From: CAXBOO01 sp963977425
GTDB taxonomy: Bacteria; Bacteroidota; Bacteroidia; Flavobacteriales_D; Luteibaculaceae
DNA length: 64,000 bases
NCBI GenBank assembly: GCA_963977425.1
Contig: CAXBOO010000004.1
Coordinates: 62,001-126,000 of the forward strand
Direction of reading: 5' to 3'
A model generated the notes under the pieces. The model made no database searches. It was not told the DNA's origin and saw only the letters and a program-made list of their open reading frames with translations. Both the position numbers and the translations under genes were made by a program. Of the stretch, positions 15,639 through 24,949 are shown piece after piece (position 1 is the stretch's first letter; each line of letters begins with the position of its first letter).

Positions 15639-17990
15639 CTAAAATTCATAACGGTATCTCAATACAGGCAGTAAGCCAAACTGATCGATACTAGCGATGT
15701 CTTGAGTTCGGTTGTCGTAGTAATACGAGTATTTGTTCAATCGATTGCTAACATTTTGAATATTCAAAGACAGTATGTGCGATGTATTGTCTTTGTTTAT
15801 TCTATAATTCACCGTGAAATCAACGCGCCAATATGTAGCTACTTGGCTTGCAAAAGCTTGGTTGTCGTATCGTACTGTTTCTTTGGCTTGTCTAGATGCG
15901 CTTAGGTTGATAGGGGTGTAGCGATTGCCGCCTGCCAATATGAATTTACCGTTGAGTTCCAATACGTTTTTGCCATCTTTTTGTACCATAAATTCTTTTC
16001 CGCCTAAGGCCGTTAAACGGTAATTGGAGTTGAACTTGGTGTTGTACCACGTGCCATTTGGAGCGCGGTATTTCGAATCGAAAACACTTGCAGTAAGAAG
16101 GTAATAGTAACCGTCGTTGAAGAATTTTTCTAAGGTAAACTCTACGCCAACATTTTCGGCAATACCTGTATTACTAAGCAATTCGTCGCTCATACCATAA
16201 GTGTAATTCAATGACGAAAATGTTGAAGTATCTACAGTGCTTTCGGGTAAGTTGTATAAGTATTGGTAGTACACTTCTGTTTTGATGCGTACTTGTTCGC
16301 TCAACTGTCTGTCGTAACCTAATACGGCATGCCATGCTTTAGAAAAATCTAGATTTTCGTTCCATTTTCCTAAAACACCATTTTCGTTTTCCACTTGGTA
16401 TTGGTAAGCTCCTATCGATTCCATTCTACTGTGCAATCCCCCGCCAATATTGATGCTTTGTAAGTTGTTGATTTTATAGCTGGCACCTAATCGTGGTTCT
16501 ATCGACGAGGCTTTGGTCAATGCCAAACGCATGTAGTGCAAACCGATATTGGTAGTAAGTTTTTCATTGAACTTATGTTGCCATTGGCTGTAAGCTTGAA
16601 ACGAATAAGTTTTGCCTTTTTCATCTAAGAAAGTTTCAAATTGATTTGATGTTGGGTTTCTGCTTTCTAAAAACAAGTCGTACGATTTCCTGCTGATAAT
16701 CAAACCGGAACGCATGTTGTTGCGTGTGTTTATTTTATGATTCAATACCGAGTTGAATTGCAATGTGGAGTTGATAAAATATTCGTTGTGAACATTTACA
16801 GGAATTTGATCTTGAATGGGAACAGAATCCAATTCAAAGCCTATGTTTTGGCCAGTAATCGAGACCGTATTTTTCCAGTACATTTTGGAATTGATGAAGT
16901 ACTTGTTAGACAAGCCCATAACTCCCATGTTGGAAATGAAATCGCCTTGATCTAAATAATCGTAATCATCCCAATTGGCAGTATCGCTAGGTATTTCATC
17001 GCCACTGGTACTCAATCCTCCAATACCGAACAAAGAGAATGTTCCCATTTTTTTGGTTGGAACATTTACACAGATGGCCAAATCTTGAAACGTATTGGTG
17101 CCGCCCAAATCTAAAAATCCAAGGTCGCTCAGTAAGCCCAAAGTGGAATATCGATAATTGATCAAATACGAAGCATTCGACTTTTTAGAAAAAGGTCCTT
17201 CGGCAGCAAAATCTATCCCCATTACTCCTATTTGGGCAGCGTATTCTCGTTTTTCGCTATTTCCTTTGCGTAAATTAATATCGAAAACACCCGATAGGGC
17301 ATTGCCGTATTCAGCGGGAAACGCGCCGGTAAAAAAATCAGAATTATCGAGCATGTTGTTGCTCAATACACTTACACCTCCACCCGAAGCCCCTTGATCA
17401 GAAAAATGATTGGGACTTGGAATTTCTATTCCATTCAATCGCCACAACAATCCGCGGGGCGAATTTCCACGAACGATGATTTCGTTGTTTACATCGTCGT
17501 TGCTCGAAACACCAGCAAAACTTTGTGCCATTCTAGCCGGATCGTTGATGCTTGCTGCATAGCGTTGGGTTTCTTCTACAGAAAAAGACCGAGCGCTAAC
17601 ATTGGCCATTTTGTTTTGTGTGCCGTGTTTTTCTTTTTTTGCAACAACTTCAAATTCTTTTAGGCTTTCAAACTGTTCTTCCAACCGAATGTTTAACACA
17701 ACCTCTTTACCCGATCCGAGTAAGATGTTGGGTACAATGCTTTCTTTATAACCCAAGAAGTGAACTTTTAAATCGATTCTACCGATGGGTAAACCTTCAA
17801 TAACAAAATCGCCATTGATATCGGTAGTAGCGCCTTTTATGGGGTCGCTATTTTGCACTATCACAGTTGCGCCAATCAAAGGATAGTCAGAAGTTTTGTC
17901 CATTACTTTCCCTCTAATATTTTGAGTTAGCGTTTGAGAAAACACAGTGTGAGCGAATAAAACAAACAAAAAGGGTAGGGTGTACTTCAT
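15639..17990 (-). CDS. TonB-dependent outer-membrane receptor with carboxypeptidase-regulatory-like domain
   Basis: 783 residues. A signal peptide (about 1-18, ending VFSQ) is followed by a CarboxypepD_reg-like beta-sandwich (about 24-110, NIRGKVMDKTSDYPLIGATV), a plug domain (about 130-240, with NEIIVRGNSPRGLLWRLNGI) and a C-terminal beta-barrel ending in Tyr-Glu-Phe, the usual aromatic barrel end. Such receptors import siderophores, metal complexes, vitamins or oligosaccharides using TonB energy. No SusD-like partner or regulator is adjacent, so the substrate cannot be inferred, though a metal-associated cluster lies 3 kb downstream. It is divergent from the T9SS protein gene at 18275, with 284 bases between them. 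Confidence 0.93.
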   Translation of the reverse strand: MKYTLPFLFVLFAHTVFSQTLTQNIRGKVMDKTSDYPLIGATVIVQNSDPIKGATTDINGDFVIEGLPIGRIDLKVHFLGYKESIVPNILLGSGKEVVLNIRLEEQFESLKEFEVVAKKEKHGTQNKMANVSARSFSVEETQRYAASINDPARMAQSFAGVSSNDDVNNEIIVRGNSPRGLLWRLNGIEIPSPNHFSDQGASGGGVSVLSNNMLDNSDFFTGAFPAEYGNALSGVFDINLRKGNSEKREYAAQIGVMGIDFAAEGPFSKKSNASYLINYRYSTLGLLSDLGFLDLGGTNTFQDLAICVNVPTKKMGTFSLFGIGGLSTSGDEIPSDTANWDDYDYLDQGDFISNMGVMGLSNKYFINSKMYWKNTVSITGQNIGFELDSVPIQDQIPVNVHNEYFINSTLQFNSVLNHKINTRNNMRSGLIISRKSYDLFLESRNPTSNQFETFLDEKGKTYSFQAYSQWQHKFNEKLTTNIGLHYMRLALTKASSIEPRLGASYKINNLQSINIGGGLHSRMESIGAYQYQVENENGVLGKWNENLDFSKAWHAVLGYDRQLSEQVRIKTEVYYQYLYNLPESTVDTSTFSSLNYTYGMSDELLSNTGIAENVGVEFTLEKFFNDGYYYLLTASVFDSKYRAPNGTWYNTKFNSNYRLTALGGKEFMVQKDGKNVLELNGKFILAGGNRYTPINLSASRQAKETVRYDNQAFASQVATYWRVDFTVNYRINKDNTSHILSLNIQNVSNRLNKYSYYYDNRTQDIASIDQFGLLPVLRYRYEF

Positions 17991-18274
17991 ATAGCAAGTT
18001 TAAAAATCTATTGGAAAATACTCAAAGTGAAGAAGTAGCAAAGCAGGGATTACAAGATTCATGCAATCTTAATAAATGAGTAAACACACGGTAACTAGAA
18101 CTTTGGTGCCGGCAAAATAAAGTGCATCAATTTTCGAGTAGAATGCATAAAACTAAGTTGAGAGGTGTTCCATTATCGAGAATTAACATGTTTTAAACGA
18201 AAATTGCGCCGTTCACACTACATAGAGCTTGATGAGCATTTTCAAATGCTAACTTTACGGCACAAAAAAGTGAT

Positions 18275-20908
18275 ATGAAAAAAATTTACACCCTTACAGC
18301 GGCGTGTATTCTTTCTGCTTCAGCAATGGCACAGCAAGTTTATACTCTGCAACAACCAACTAAGTTGAACCTTACACCCAAGGCGAAACTTGAAAAAGGC
18401 TTGAACGGCCAAAAAAATACAGAGTCTTTTTTACAACAAGATTTTCAAGCTGCAGACGCTCTTGATGCTTACACATTAGACATGTCTTTAACTTCAATGG
18501 GTTGGGAGTTGGATTCTTCAAGAATCAGCGATGCTCTTTTTATTCCTGAGTTAAACGATACAGCTAATGGTGAAGCCATGAATATTTTTGCTGTAAGTAA
18601 CGATAGTAAAAACGAAATTCTTAGTGGTAGCAACGATGCTAGCATGGATTACATAAGCCTTCCATCAATAGATTTTACAGCTGTAAAAGAAGGTGTAATA
18701 CTACAATTCGACTTTTTCGCAAACGATATGGCAGCTACTGCTGTTGCAGCTTTTGATGTTGAAGTTTCTACCGACGGTGGTACTGTTTTTACAAGTGTTT
18801 TCACTCCTACAATTGGTACGGAATGGCAAAAAGCGTATGTAGATCTTTCTGCTTACGCTGATGAAACTGATGTTATCATCCGTTTTAGCCACAACGATGG
18901 TGCTGGTACAGAATCAGCTTTTGCAATCGATAACTTAGACATCCGTTCTTTAGAAACTGATTTGACGTTAACAGTGTTGCCAAATCATAGTTTTACAGGT
19001 CTTACTGTTCAACAAAATAGAGACATTACTTTTTCTGTAAATGTTGCTAACAACGGTCTTAAAGATGAGTCGGCTGTTGTACTTGCAGGAACTATTACAG
19101 ATCCTATAGGTGGAGTTACCAACTACGATTTGACTTTTGCATTGGGTGCAGAAAAAGATACCAACCTAACTTTCGGACCTTTCACAGCTGTTGAAATGGG
19201 CGATTATGACATCAACTTTACTATCGATGCTGGTACAGAAGAAACTACTGATGACAATGCATTTGCTTACACTACAAACCTAAACGATAGCATTCTTTTC
19301 CGCGATAATGGTGAATTGAATACAACTACACCAATAGGAAACAATGTAGACGTTGGAGTAGGTATACCAGGTAACTTGTTGATTACAAGTCGTTATAGCT
19401 TTGTTGCTGAAGACACAATTACAGGTGTTCAGTTTGCTTTTGCTGAAACAGCAGCTGCAGGAGACGAAGTTCAAATTTCATTTTATGGTCCAGACGGAGC
19501 TGGTGGAATTGATTTTACTAACATCTTAGATTTCGAATTTGCTCAAAAAACAGAAGCTATTGGTACTGCAGAATTTGTAACTGTTGCAATAGGTACAGGT
19601 GGTATTTATATGGTTGATGCTGGAGATACTATCTATGCTGTTATCGAAATGGAAGCTGGTGTTACTGGCGTGGTAGAAATGGGAGCTGATTCAACAGGTT
19701 TGAATGTTGACGGAACTTCGGAACTTATGTTCTTTATTCCACAATTTGGTCTGTCTCTACCTTTTGGAATTACAGACGCTCCTATCTTAAGATTGGAAAC
19801 AAAATCTGTTGATTTAGGTGATGTTGTTGCTGACCTTGAATTGAGTGAATTGAAAATCATCAACGGTTTTGCGGTTAAGCCAATCAACCAAGTAACTGAA
19901 ATGAAAATCACTTTGGATGTTGATAACATCGACTTAGGTGATGCTGAAGCTACATCTGTTGTATTCAATATCGACGAAGATGTTGCAGGTAATGTATTTA
20001 CTAAAACAGACGATTTAGGAACGGTTGCTAGTGGTCGTCTTCAAACTTTGAGTTACTTCTTTACTCCTAGTGCTGTAGGTCTTTACACAATTAGTGCTAC
20101 TATTTCTACTACTTCAGACGAAGATTCTTTGGCTAACAACACTATCGAATTACAATTCGAAATCAGCGATTCAGTTTTAACTCGTTTTGATGGTATTCCT
20201 GCTTCTGCTTTACTTTATGGTATTGCTGACTTAGGTAGTGGATCTGATACAGCAGAAGCTGGTACAGCTTTCTCTATGGTTGAAGCTGATACTATTACTG
20301 CAATTCAATTTGCTCCAAACCCAACATTTACTGCTGGCGATAAGTTTTATGGTCACATCTACAATTCAAGCGACGAGATAGTTGCTTCTACAGAAGTAGT
20401 TACTGCAGCAGCAGATGCAGCAGGTCTTACTATTGTTAGACTTGAGTTTGATGAACTAACAATTTTACCTGTTGGCGATTACTCTATGGAAGTAGGTACT
20501 ATTCAAGCAGATCCAACAGCTGGTCGTAGCATGTTGATGTCTGATGGATTGCATACTGATGGTACCGAGTACATCCGTTACCTAGGTAATAAACTAGTTT
20601 TGTCTGATCAAGGTTTTAGTGGGGCTTACGCAATATTTGCTGAGTTTGGTGCGGTATCTACAGTAGGTATCAACGAAACTACTGGTGCTATTGTTAGCTT
20701 ATTCCCTAACCCAGCTACCGATGTTTTGAATATCTCTAACGCAGCTAACTCAAACTATGTTTTGATGAACGTTACAGGTAAAACAGTAGCTACTGGTTCT
20801 ATCAATGACGATAAGCACACGGTTGATGTTTCTGCATTCAAATCAGGTGTTTATGTATTGAAATTAACGGGTACTGTAAACGAAAGTTCAAGAATCATCA
20901 TCGACTAA
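18275..20908 (+). CDS. large secreted T9SS type A sorting-domain protein
   Basis: 877 residues with a signal peptide (1-19, ending AMAQQ). Residues about 50-225 resemble a choice-of-anchor J-type beta-sandwich (GWELDSS, AFAIDNLDIRSLE). Two CARDB-like Ig-type segments follow (about 230-330 and 515-625), plus repeats of beta-rich sequence. The last about 75 residues form a T9SS type A sorting domain: SLFPNPATDVLNIS, then KSGVYVLKL. The mature protein is very acidic and Thr/Ala/Gly-rich. It is exported across the outer membrane by T9SS and held at the surface or released. No enzymatic motif is seen; a structural or adhesive role is a guess. It is followed by a good terminator. Confidence 0.9.
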   Translation: MKKIYTLTAACILSASAMAQQVYTLQQPTKLNLTPKAKLEKGLNGQKNTESFLQQDFQAADALDAYTLDMSLTSMGWELDSSRISDALFIPELNDTANGEAMNIFAVSNDSKNEILSGSNDASMDYISLPSIDFTAVKEGVILQFDFFANDMAATAVAAFDVEVSTDGGTVFTSVFTPTIGTEWQKAYVDLSAYADETDVIIRFSHNDGAGTESAFAIDNLDIRSLETDLTLTVLPNHSFTGLTVQQNRDITFSVNVANNGLKDESAVVLAGTITDPIGGVTNYDLTFALGAEKDTNLTFGPFTAVEMGDYDINFTIDAGTEETTDDNAFAYTTNLNDSILFRDNGELNTTTPIGNNVDVGVGIPGNLLITSRYSFVAEDTITGVQFAFAETAAAGDEVQISFYGPDGAGGIDFTNILDFEFAQKTEAIGTAEFVTVAIGTGGIYMVDAGDTIYAVIEMEAGVTGVVEMGADSTGLNVDGTSELMFFIPQFGLSLPFGITDAPILRLETKSVDLGDVVADLELSELKIINGFAVKPINQVTEMKITLDVDNIDLGDAEATSVVFNIDEDVAGNVFTKTDDLGTVASGRLQTLSYFFTPSAVGLYTISATISTTSDEDSLANNTIELQFEISDSVLTRFDGIPASALLYGIADLGSGSDTAEAGTAFSMVEADTITAIQFAPNPTFTAGDKFYGHIYNSSDEIVASTEVVTAAADAAGLTIVRLEFDELTILPVGDYSMEVGTIQADPTAGRSMLMSDGLHTDGTEYIRYLGNKLVLSDQGFSGAYAIFAEFGAVSTVGINETTGAIVSLFPNPATDVLNISNAANSNYVLMNVTGKTVATGSINDDKHTVDVSAFKSGVYVLKLTGTVNESSRIIID

Positions 20909-20938
20909 TTGTCGTTGATATTATCATCTAATTTAGAA

Positions 20939-20962
20939 AGGAGCTTTAGGGCTCCTTTTTTT
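20939..20962 (+). terminator. intrinsic terminator after the T9SS protein gene
   Basis: AGGAGC-TTTAGG-GCTCCT followed by six T, 30 bases after the stop. The stem is related to the three terminators at 22754, 23945 and 25137. Confidence 0.85.
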
Positions 20963-20997
20963 ATGCCTAATTGTTAGATGTGCCGTAAATTAGCGCT

Positions 20998-21378
20998 GTG
21001 AAAAACATTGTAGCCATAGCTTTTGTTAGCATTGTGCTTTGCCCTATTTTTATCAATACGGGTGTGTTTTCATATTATTCTATCGACATAAAATCGTTTA
21101 CCGAAAAATACTGTAGCAACAAGTCAGAGCCAGAACTTCGGTGTAATGGAAAGTGTAAGTTGAACAGCATTATTGTTTCAACCGATGTCCCATCTTCTAA
21201 GGATAAAAAGAGCAAGTCAAGCTCGTTAAAAATCCCCCTCTTTTTAGCCGAAAAATTCTCATTTGATTTTAGAAAAGAACAAGCAAAAGGAATAATTACC
21301 CAATTTCATTCAGCATATTGTCTCTTTAAAAATCCTTTTTTAGAGATCAACACTCCGCCTCCTCAGGAAGCATTGTAA
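20998..21378 (+). CDS. small envelope protein with CNGKC motif, probably metal-related
   Basis: 126 residues from a GTG start. An N-terminal membrane segment or signal (about 4-20) precedes FTEKYCSNKS and RCNGKCKLNSII, giving Cys39, Cys49 and Cys53. A Ser/Lys-rich linker follows. This pattern recalls a Bacteroidota family of short membrane-anchored proteins with a C-x(3)-C metal-like motif, commonly encoded near metal-uptake receptors. The two following genes (21412 and 22323) also carry Cys or His clusters and lie on the same strand with 33- and 5-base gaps, so the three form one operon. A role in copper or other metal handling is inferred; no catalytic motif exists. Confidence 0.6.
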   Translation: MKNIVAIAFVSIVLCPIFINTGVFSYYSIDIKSFTEKYCSNKSEPELRCNGKCKLNSIIVSTDVPSSKDKKSKSSSLKIPLFLAEKFSFDFRKEQAKGIITQFHSAYCLFKNPFLEINTPPPQEAL

Positions 21379-21411
21379 CACATAGTTTTTACAATCACAT
21401 TAGGAGGAAAA

Positions 21412-22317
21412 ATGAAAATATTATTAAGTATTTCGGCTTTTCTTGTACCTACTATTATGCTGGCATGCAATAGCTGTGGGTGTTTTATTGGGAGTGGTAT
21501 CAGTGGACTGAACTTGCAAAACAACAAGTATATGGTTCGGTACAACACTCAATTCAGAAACTTCCATACTACTCATCCGGCCGATGATGATTATGTACTT
21601 GAAAGGCACACAAAGGAGCAATTCTGGAGTCATTCTCTAGAGGTTACTCGTATGATAAAACCATGGCTTTTGGCTTCAGTAGGAGTAAATGCCGCCAACA
21701 ATGCATTTGAAGAAGATGGAGCGATAAATCGTTTCAACGGATTGTCAAGTGTTAATGTGGCATTTAGCTTCCAGAAATTGCTGAAAAGCTATGAAAATGG
21801 CAATAACGTATATGGCTTGGCCAAAGTGAATTATGCCTTGCCAGTTGGCGAATACAAAGGCAATGCGAACAACGATGCATTTAGCGAATCGATGTACTCA
21901 AGCACTGGATCTAGTGCGTACTCAATGTCGGCTCAGCTTTTGTACAACCGTCAGAAAACGTTGTATTACAGCCAAGTAAATGTCACTTTAAATGGCGAAA
22001 CACCAGATAATTATCAGTTTGGTTCGGCTATCAATATTTCGCTTGGATCGGCCTTAGATGCCGTGCAGTTTGCAAATAATAAAACCGTGATAGTGGGCTT
22101 AGAAACAGGCTTGTATCATAGTTATGCTAACCAATATTTCGGTAAAACCTTGCCCGATAACAATGGCACGTATTCTGTGTTGGTGCCTCAATTAGGTTAC
22201 AAAACCGAACGAATTAGTGTGTTGCTTAGAAAAGCAGTCGTGGTCCAGCAGAACATAGGATCGGGCAACACACAGTTAAAAAATCAATTAGAATTCAATC
22301 TAACCATCAAAATTTAA
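21412..22317 (+). CDS. outer-membrane beta-barrel-like protein with N-terminal CxxCGC motif
   Basis: 301 residues. The signal peptide is followed at once by CNSCGC (Cys19, Cys22, Cys24). Cys19 could be a lipoprotein acylation site or part of a metal site. The rest has many alternating Tyr/Phe/Asn-rich strands (MVRYNTQFRNFH, YGLAKVNYALPV, LLYNRQKTLYYSQVNV), as expected for a beta-barrel, and ends in LEFNLTIKI. Bacteroidota proteins with the same C-x2-CGC start occur beside metal-transport receptors. It is the middle gene of a three-gene operon and is preceded by an AGGAGG-type ribosome-binding site (TTAGGAGGAAAA), which is unusual for this phylum. Confidence 0.6.
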   Translation: MKILLSISAFLVPTIMLACNSCGCFIGSGISGLNLQNNKYMVRYNTQFRNFHTTHPADDDYVLERHTKEQFWSHSLEVTRMIKPWLLASVGVNAANNAFEEDGAINRFNGLSSVNVAFSFQKLLKSYENGNNVYGLAKVNYALPVGEYKGNANNDAFSESMYSSTGSSAYSMSAQLLYNRQKTLYYSQVNVTLNGETPDNYQFGSAINISLGSALDAVQFANNKTVIVGLETGLYHSYANQYFGKTLPDNNGTYSVLVPQLGYKTERISVLLRKAVVVQQNIGSGNTQLKNQLEFNLTIKI

Positions 22318-22322
22318 GAAAA

Positions 22323-22730
22323 ATGAAAAACAAATTAGTAGCATTAAGCCTTTTGGCTCTAAGTATCGTATTCGTACAATGTAAGAAAGACGATGACGAA
22401 AACCCGTCGACAGCACCTACAGCAACTATTGTGTCGCCAGAAATAGGAAAGACATTTATGAGCATGGATATGTTGGTCATTGACGTACAATTTACCGACC
22501 CAAAAGAGCTGCATACCTACGCAATTGAAATAAAAAACGAAAGCCTGGATAGCATTATCTACACCAAGTCGGGTCATGAACATGGAGCAGAAATAACCAT
22601 TCAAGATACCATCATGCTTATGGTAAACGACCACAGCGATATGCAAATGTTGGCTACTGTAACCAATCACTTGGGCGAAGAGGCTAAGGATTCCGTTTCG
22701 TTTCACGTGCACCCCATAGGCGGACACTAA
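22323..22730 (+). CDS. His-rich lipoprotein, DUF4625-like
   Basis: 135 residues. The lipoprotein signal ends in VQC with Cys20, followed by an acidic KKDDDE stretch that in this phylum often accompanies sorting of lipoproteins. The body is one beta-sandwich-like domain resembling DUF4625 (TATIVSPEIGKTF, then LHTYAIEIKN). Histidines cluster at SGHEHG, NDHSD and HVHPIGGH at the very end. It begins five bases after the barrel-protein gene and ends just before a bidirectional terminator. I infer surface or periplasmic metal binding in concert with the two upstream proteins; there is no direct proof. Confidence 0.7.
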   Translation: MKNKLVALSLLALSIVFVQCKKDDDENPSTAPTATIVSPEIGKTFMSMDMLVIDVQFTDPKELHTYAIEIKNESLDSIIYTKSGHEHGAEITIQDTIMLMVNDHSDMQMLATVTNHLGEEAKDSVSFHVHPIGGH

Positions 22731-22753
22731 GCAGTGCAAAAGAAACTGATATT

Positions 22754-22781
22754 AAAAAAGGAGCCCGTGAGCTCCTTTTTT
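22754..22781. terminator. bidirectional terminator (copy 1 of 3)
   Basis: Eleven-pair stem AAAAAAGGAGC/GCTCCTTTTTT with loop CCGTGA. It serves the lipoprotein gene on the plus strand and the 22784-23758 gene on the minus strand. The same hairpin recurs at 23945 and 25137. Confidence 0.9.
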
Positions 22782-22783
22782 AA

Positions 22784-23758
22784 TTAATGAACAAGGATTT
22801 TTTTGTTGAGTACCGAGCGTTCATTTTCTATTCGTACAATCAATATCTGCTGTTTATATTGAGATACTTCGATTTGGATTTCTCTATCGCTAAATTCTTT
22901 TTCTAGCACTCTAGTACCATCCAAAGTGTAGACGCTTACAGAAGATGTTTTTTTCGACAATTGGCTAACGGTGAGTTGTTTGTTTTTAACCGATAAGGTG
23001 TATTCATCTGTTTTAGCAATAATGTTGTCTACTCCCGTTACCAACTCGTTTAAATCGAAAGCGTAAGACAGTCGCTCGTCAGGAAAATAAGTGTAAGGCA
23101 CTATGTCATCATAAGCCGCCAAAATATCGGGAGTATTGAGATGATCGTAAATTACTGGGTCCGTTGGGTTATCAGATATTATAAAGAACTGGTCAACGAT
23201 TTCTTCATTATTTTTTCTAAAAGTCATTTCGCTCATCATATCCGTAAACGCAATAAAATTGGGTTGAAAGTTATGCGGACCATGATGAAGTTCAATTCTG
23301 CCGGTGGCATAAAAATGGACCTGATAGCTGTAAGTGTATTGCGGATATTCAGAAAAATACAAGTCCGTAAATTCTACGATGGTTGCTACAGGTTCATTGT
23401 TGTCAGAAATGTATTTAACATTTACTCGACCAGTTTCTTTGGCTTCTCTAAGGCCATAATCATCAATTTCTAAATCCTTGGTAGTATAACAGTGCATTGC
23501 GAGTATCGGCGTAGTTCCCCGCCTAGCGGTGAAACCGTAATGACTTATGTTGATTAATTGGTTGTCGATGGTTTTCAGTTTGAAATTGAGCACAATAAAC
23601 TTACCATAGACATTGTTCGGAATACTATCCCATTTATATGAAAAGTCGACATCGGTTAGTGGCTCATAATTATGGTCTTTTATTATTTCAACAAAATCTG
23701 ACTGAGCCAAACATGGTTGAGCGAAAAGGAATAATAGGAGGATTTTTAAGTATTTCAT
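22784..23758 (-). CDS. secreted protein with T9SS-type C-terminal domain, paralog A
   Basis: 324 residues with a signal peptide (about 1-18, ending CLAQ). Residues 20-240 form an unrecognised domain with a conserved core around the FTDLYFSEYPQYTYSYQVHF region and an HHGPHNF motif. The last about 70 residues look like a T9SS sorting domain (VYTLDGTRVLEKEF, QQILIVRIENERSVLNKKI). Paralog B at 23975-24949 has the same length and about 77 percent identity by my alignment by eye (76 differences). Differences cluster in residues 72-89, 183-195 and the C-terminal third. No enzyme motif is seen. Product is probably exported to the cell surface. Confidence 0.85.
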   Translation of the reverse strand: MKYLKILLLFLFAQPCLAQSDFVEIIKDHNYEPLTDVDFSYKWDSIPNNVYGKFIVLNFKLKTIDNQLINISHYGFTARRGTTPILAMHCYTTKDLEIDDYGLREAKETGRVNVKYISDNNEPVATIVEFTDLYFSEYPQYTYSYQVHFYATGRIELHHGPHNFQPNFIAFTDMMSEMTFRKNNEEIVDQFFIISDNPTDPVIYDHLNTPDILAAYDDIVPYTYFPDERLSYAFDLNELVTGVDNIIAKTDEYTLSVKNKQLTVSQLSKKTSSVSVYTLDGTRVLEKEFSDREIQIEVSQYKQQILIVRIENERSVLNKKILVH

Positions 23759-23944
23759 GAGTTGCGAGGAAGAATAACTTGATTCTTTTTTATAAATGAT
23801 ATTTTGTTGTTCGATTTAAAGTGTTCGCTAAATTAGTCATTATGTAGGCTTAATTGCTACAATGTGTAATTAGAATAAAATATACATTATATAGTTCATG
23901 TATGTTCTGTAGCCTTTGAAGGTTGTTTCCTTGTTATTGAAAAC

Positions 23945-23972
23945 AAAAAAGGAGCCCGTGAGCTCCTTTTTT
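23945..23972. terminator. terminator of paralog B (copy 2 of 3)
   Basis: Identical hairpin to 22754-22781: AAAAAAGGAGC, loop CCGTGA, GCTCCTTTTTT. It lies just after the minus-strand gene 23975-24949. Confidence 0.88.
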
Positions 23973-23974
23973 AA

Positions 23975-24949
23975 TTAATGAACATGGATTTTTTTGTTGA
24001 GTACCGAGCGTTCATTGTGAATTCGGACAACCAGTATCTGCTGACTGAATTTTTCCACATCAAGTCGAATGGCTCTATCGGTAAAATCTTTGCTTAGGAT
24101 TAAGGAGCCATCCAGTGTAAATATATTGACTGAAGCGTGTGATTCCGAGGCTTGCGTGATGCTGATTTGTTTGTTTTTAGCGCTTATCGTGAACTCATTT
24201 TTGTGCGTATCCATATCATCAATGCCCGTTACTAACTCATTTAAATCGAAAGCGTATGACAGTTGTTCGTCAGGAAAGTAAGTGTAAGGCACTATGTCAT
24301 CGTAAACCGCCAAAATATCGGGGGTATTGAGATGATCGTAAATTACTGGAGCCGTGGGTTTATCGGATAGAATAAAGTATTTATCAGCGACTGCTTCATT
24401 ATTTTTTCTAAAAGTCATTTCGCTCATCATATCAGTAAACGCAATAAAATCAGGCATAAAGTTATGCGGACCATGATGAAGTTCAATTCTGCCGGTGGCA
24501 TAAAAATGGACCTGATAGCTGTAAGTGTATTGCGGATATTCAGAAAAATACAAGTCCGTAAATTCCACAAGGGTTGCTACTGGTTCATTGTTTTCAGAAA
24601 TGTATTTAACATTTACTCGACCTGTTTCTTTGGCTTCTCTAAAGCCATAATCATCTATTTCCAAGTCTTTAGTAGTATAACAAAGTACCCCAAGTTTCTT
24701 CGTGTCACCAAGATGTGCTGAAAAAGAAGATTTGCCAATGTTGATTAATTGGTTATCGATGGTCTTCAATTTGAAATTGAGCACAATGAATTGTCCATAT
24801 ACGTTACGCGGAATACTATCCCAATGGTAGGAGAAGTCAGCATCGGTCAATGCTTCATAATTATGGTCTTTAATAATTTCAACAAAGTCTGACTGCGCCA
24901 AACATGGTTGAGCGAAAAGGGCTATTAGGAGGATTTTTAAGTATTTCAT
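23975..24949 (-). CDS. secreted protein with T9SS-type C-terminal domain, paralog B
   Basis: 324 residues, a tandem copy of the gene at 22784-23758 with the same signal peptide and overall layout. A central stretch of about 38 residues (VEFTDLYFSEYPQYTY onward to GPHNF) is identical in both. Residues 72-89 and the T9SS-like C-terminal third carry most of the differences; for example the end of the sorting domain keeps NERSVLNKKI while the preceding strands are changed. Its promoter region is nearly identical to that of paralog A, so both are probably expressed alike. Function is unknown. Confidence 0.85.
   Translation of the reverse strand: MKYLKILLIALFAQPCLAQSDFVEIIKDHNYEALTDADFSYHWDSIPRNVYGQFIVLNFKLKTIDNQLINIGKSSFSAHLGDTKKLGVLCYTTKDLEIDDYGFREAKETGRVNVKYISENNEPVATLVEFTDLYFSEYPQYTYSYQVHFYATGRIELHHGPHNFMPDFIAFTDMMSEMTFRKNNEAVADKYFILSDKPTAPVIYDHLNTPDILAVYDDIVPYTYFPDEQLSYAFDLNELVTGIDDMDTHKNEFTISAKNKQISITQASESHASVNIFTLDGSLILSKDFTDRAIRLDVEKFSQQILVVRIHNERSVLNKKIHVH

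Noticed and set aside
17991..18274. Regulatory RNA or riboswitch between the divergent TonB receptor and T9SS genes
   Set aside because: No conserved riboswitch core, strong hairpin with T run, or repeat was found in these 284 bases.
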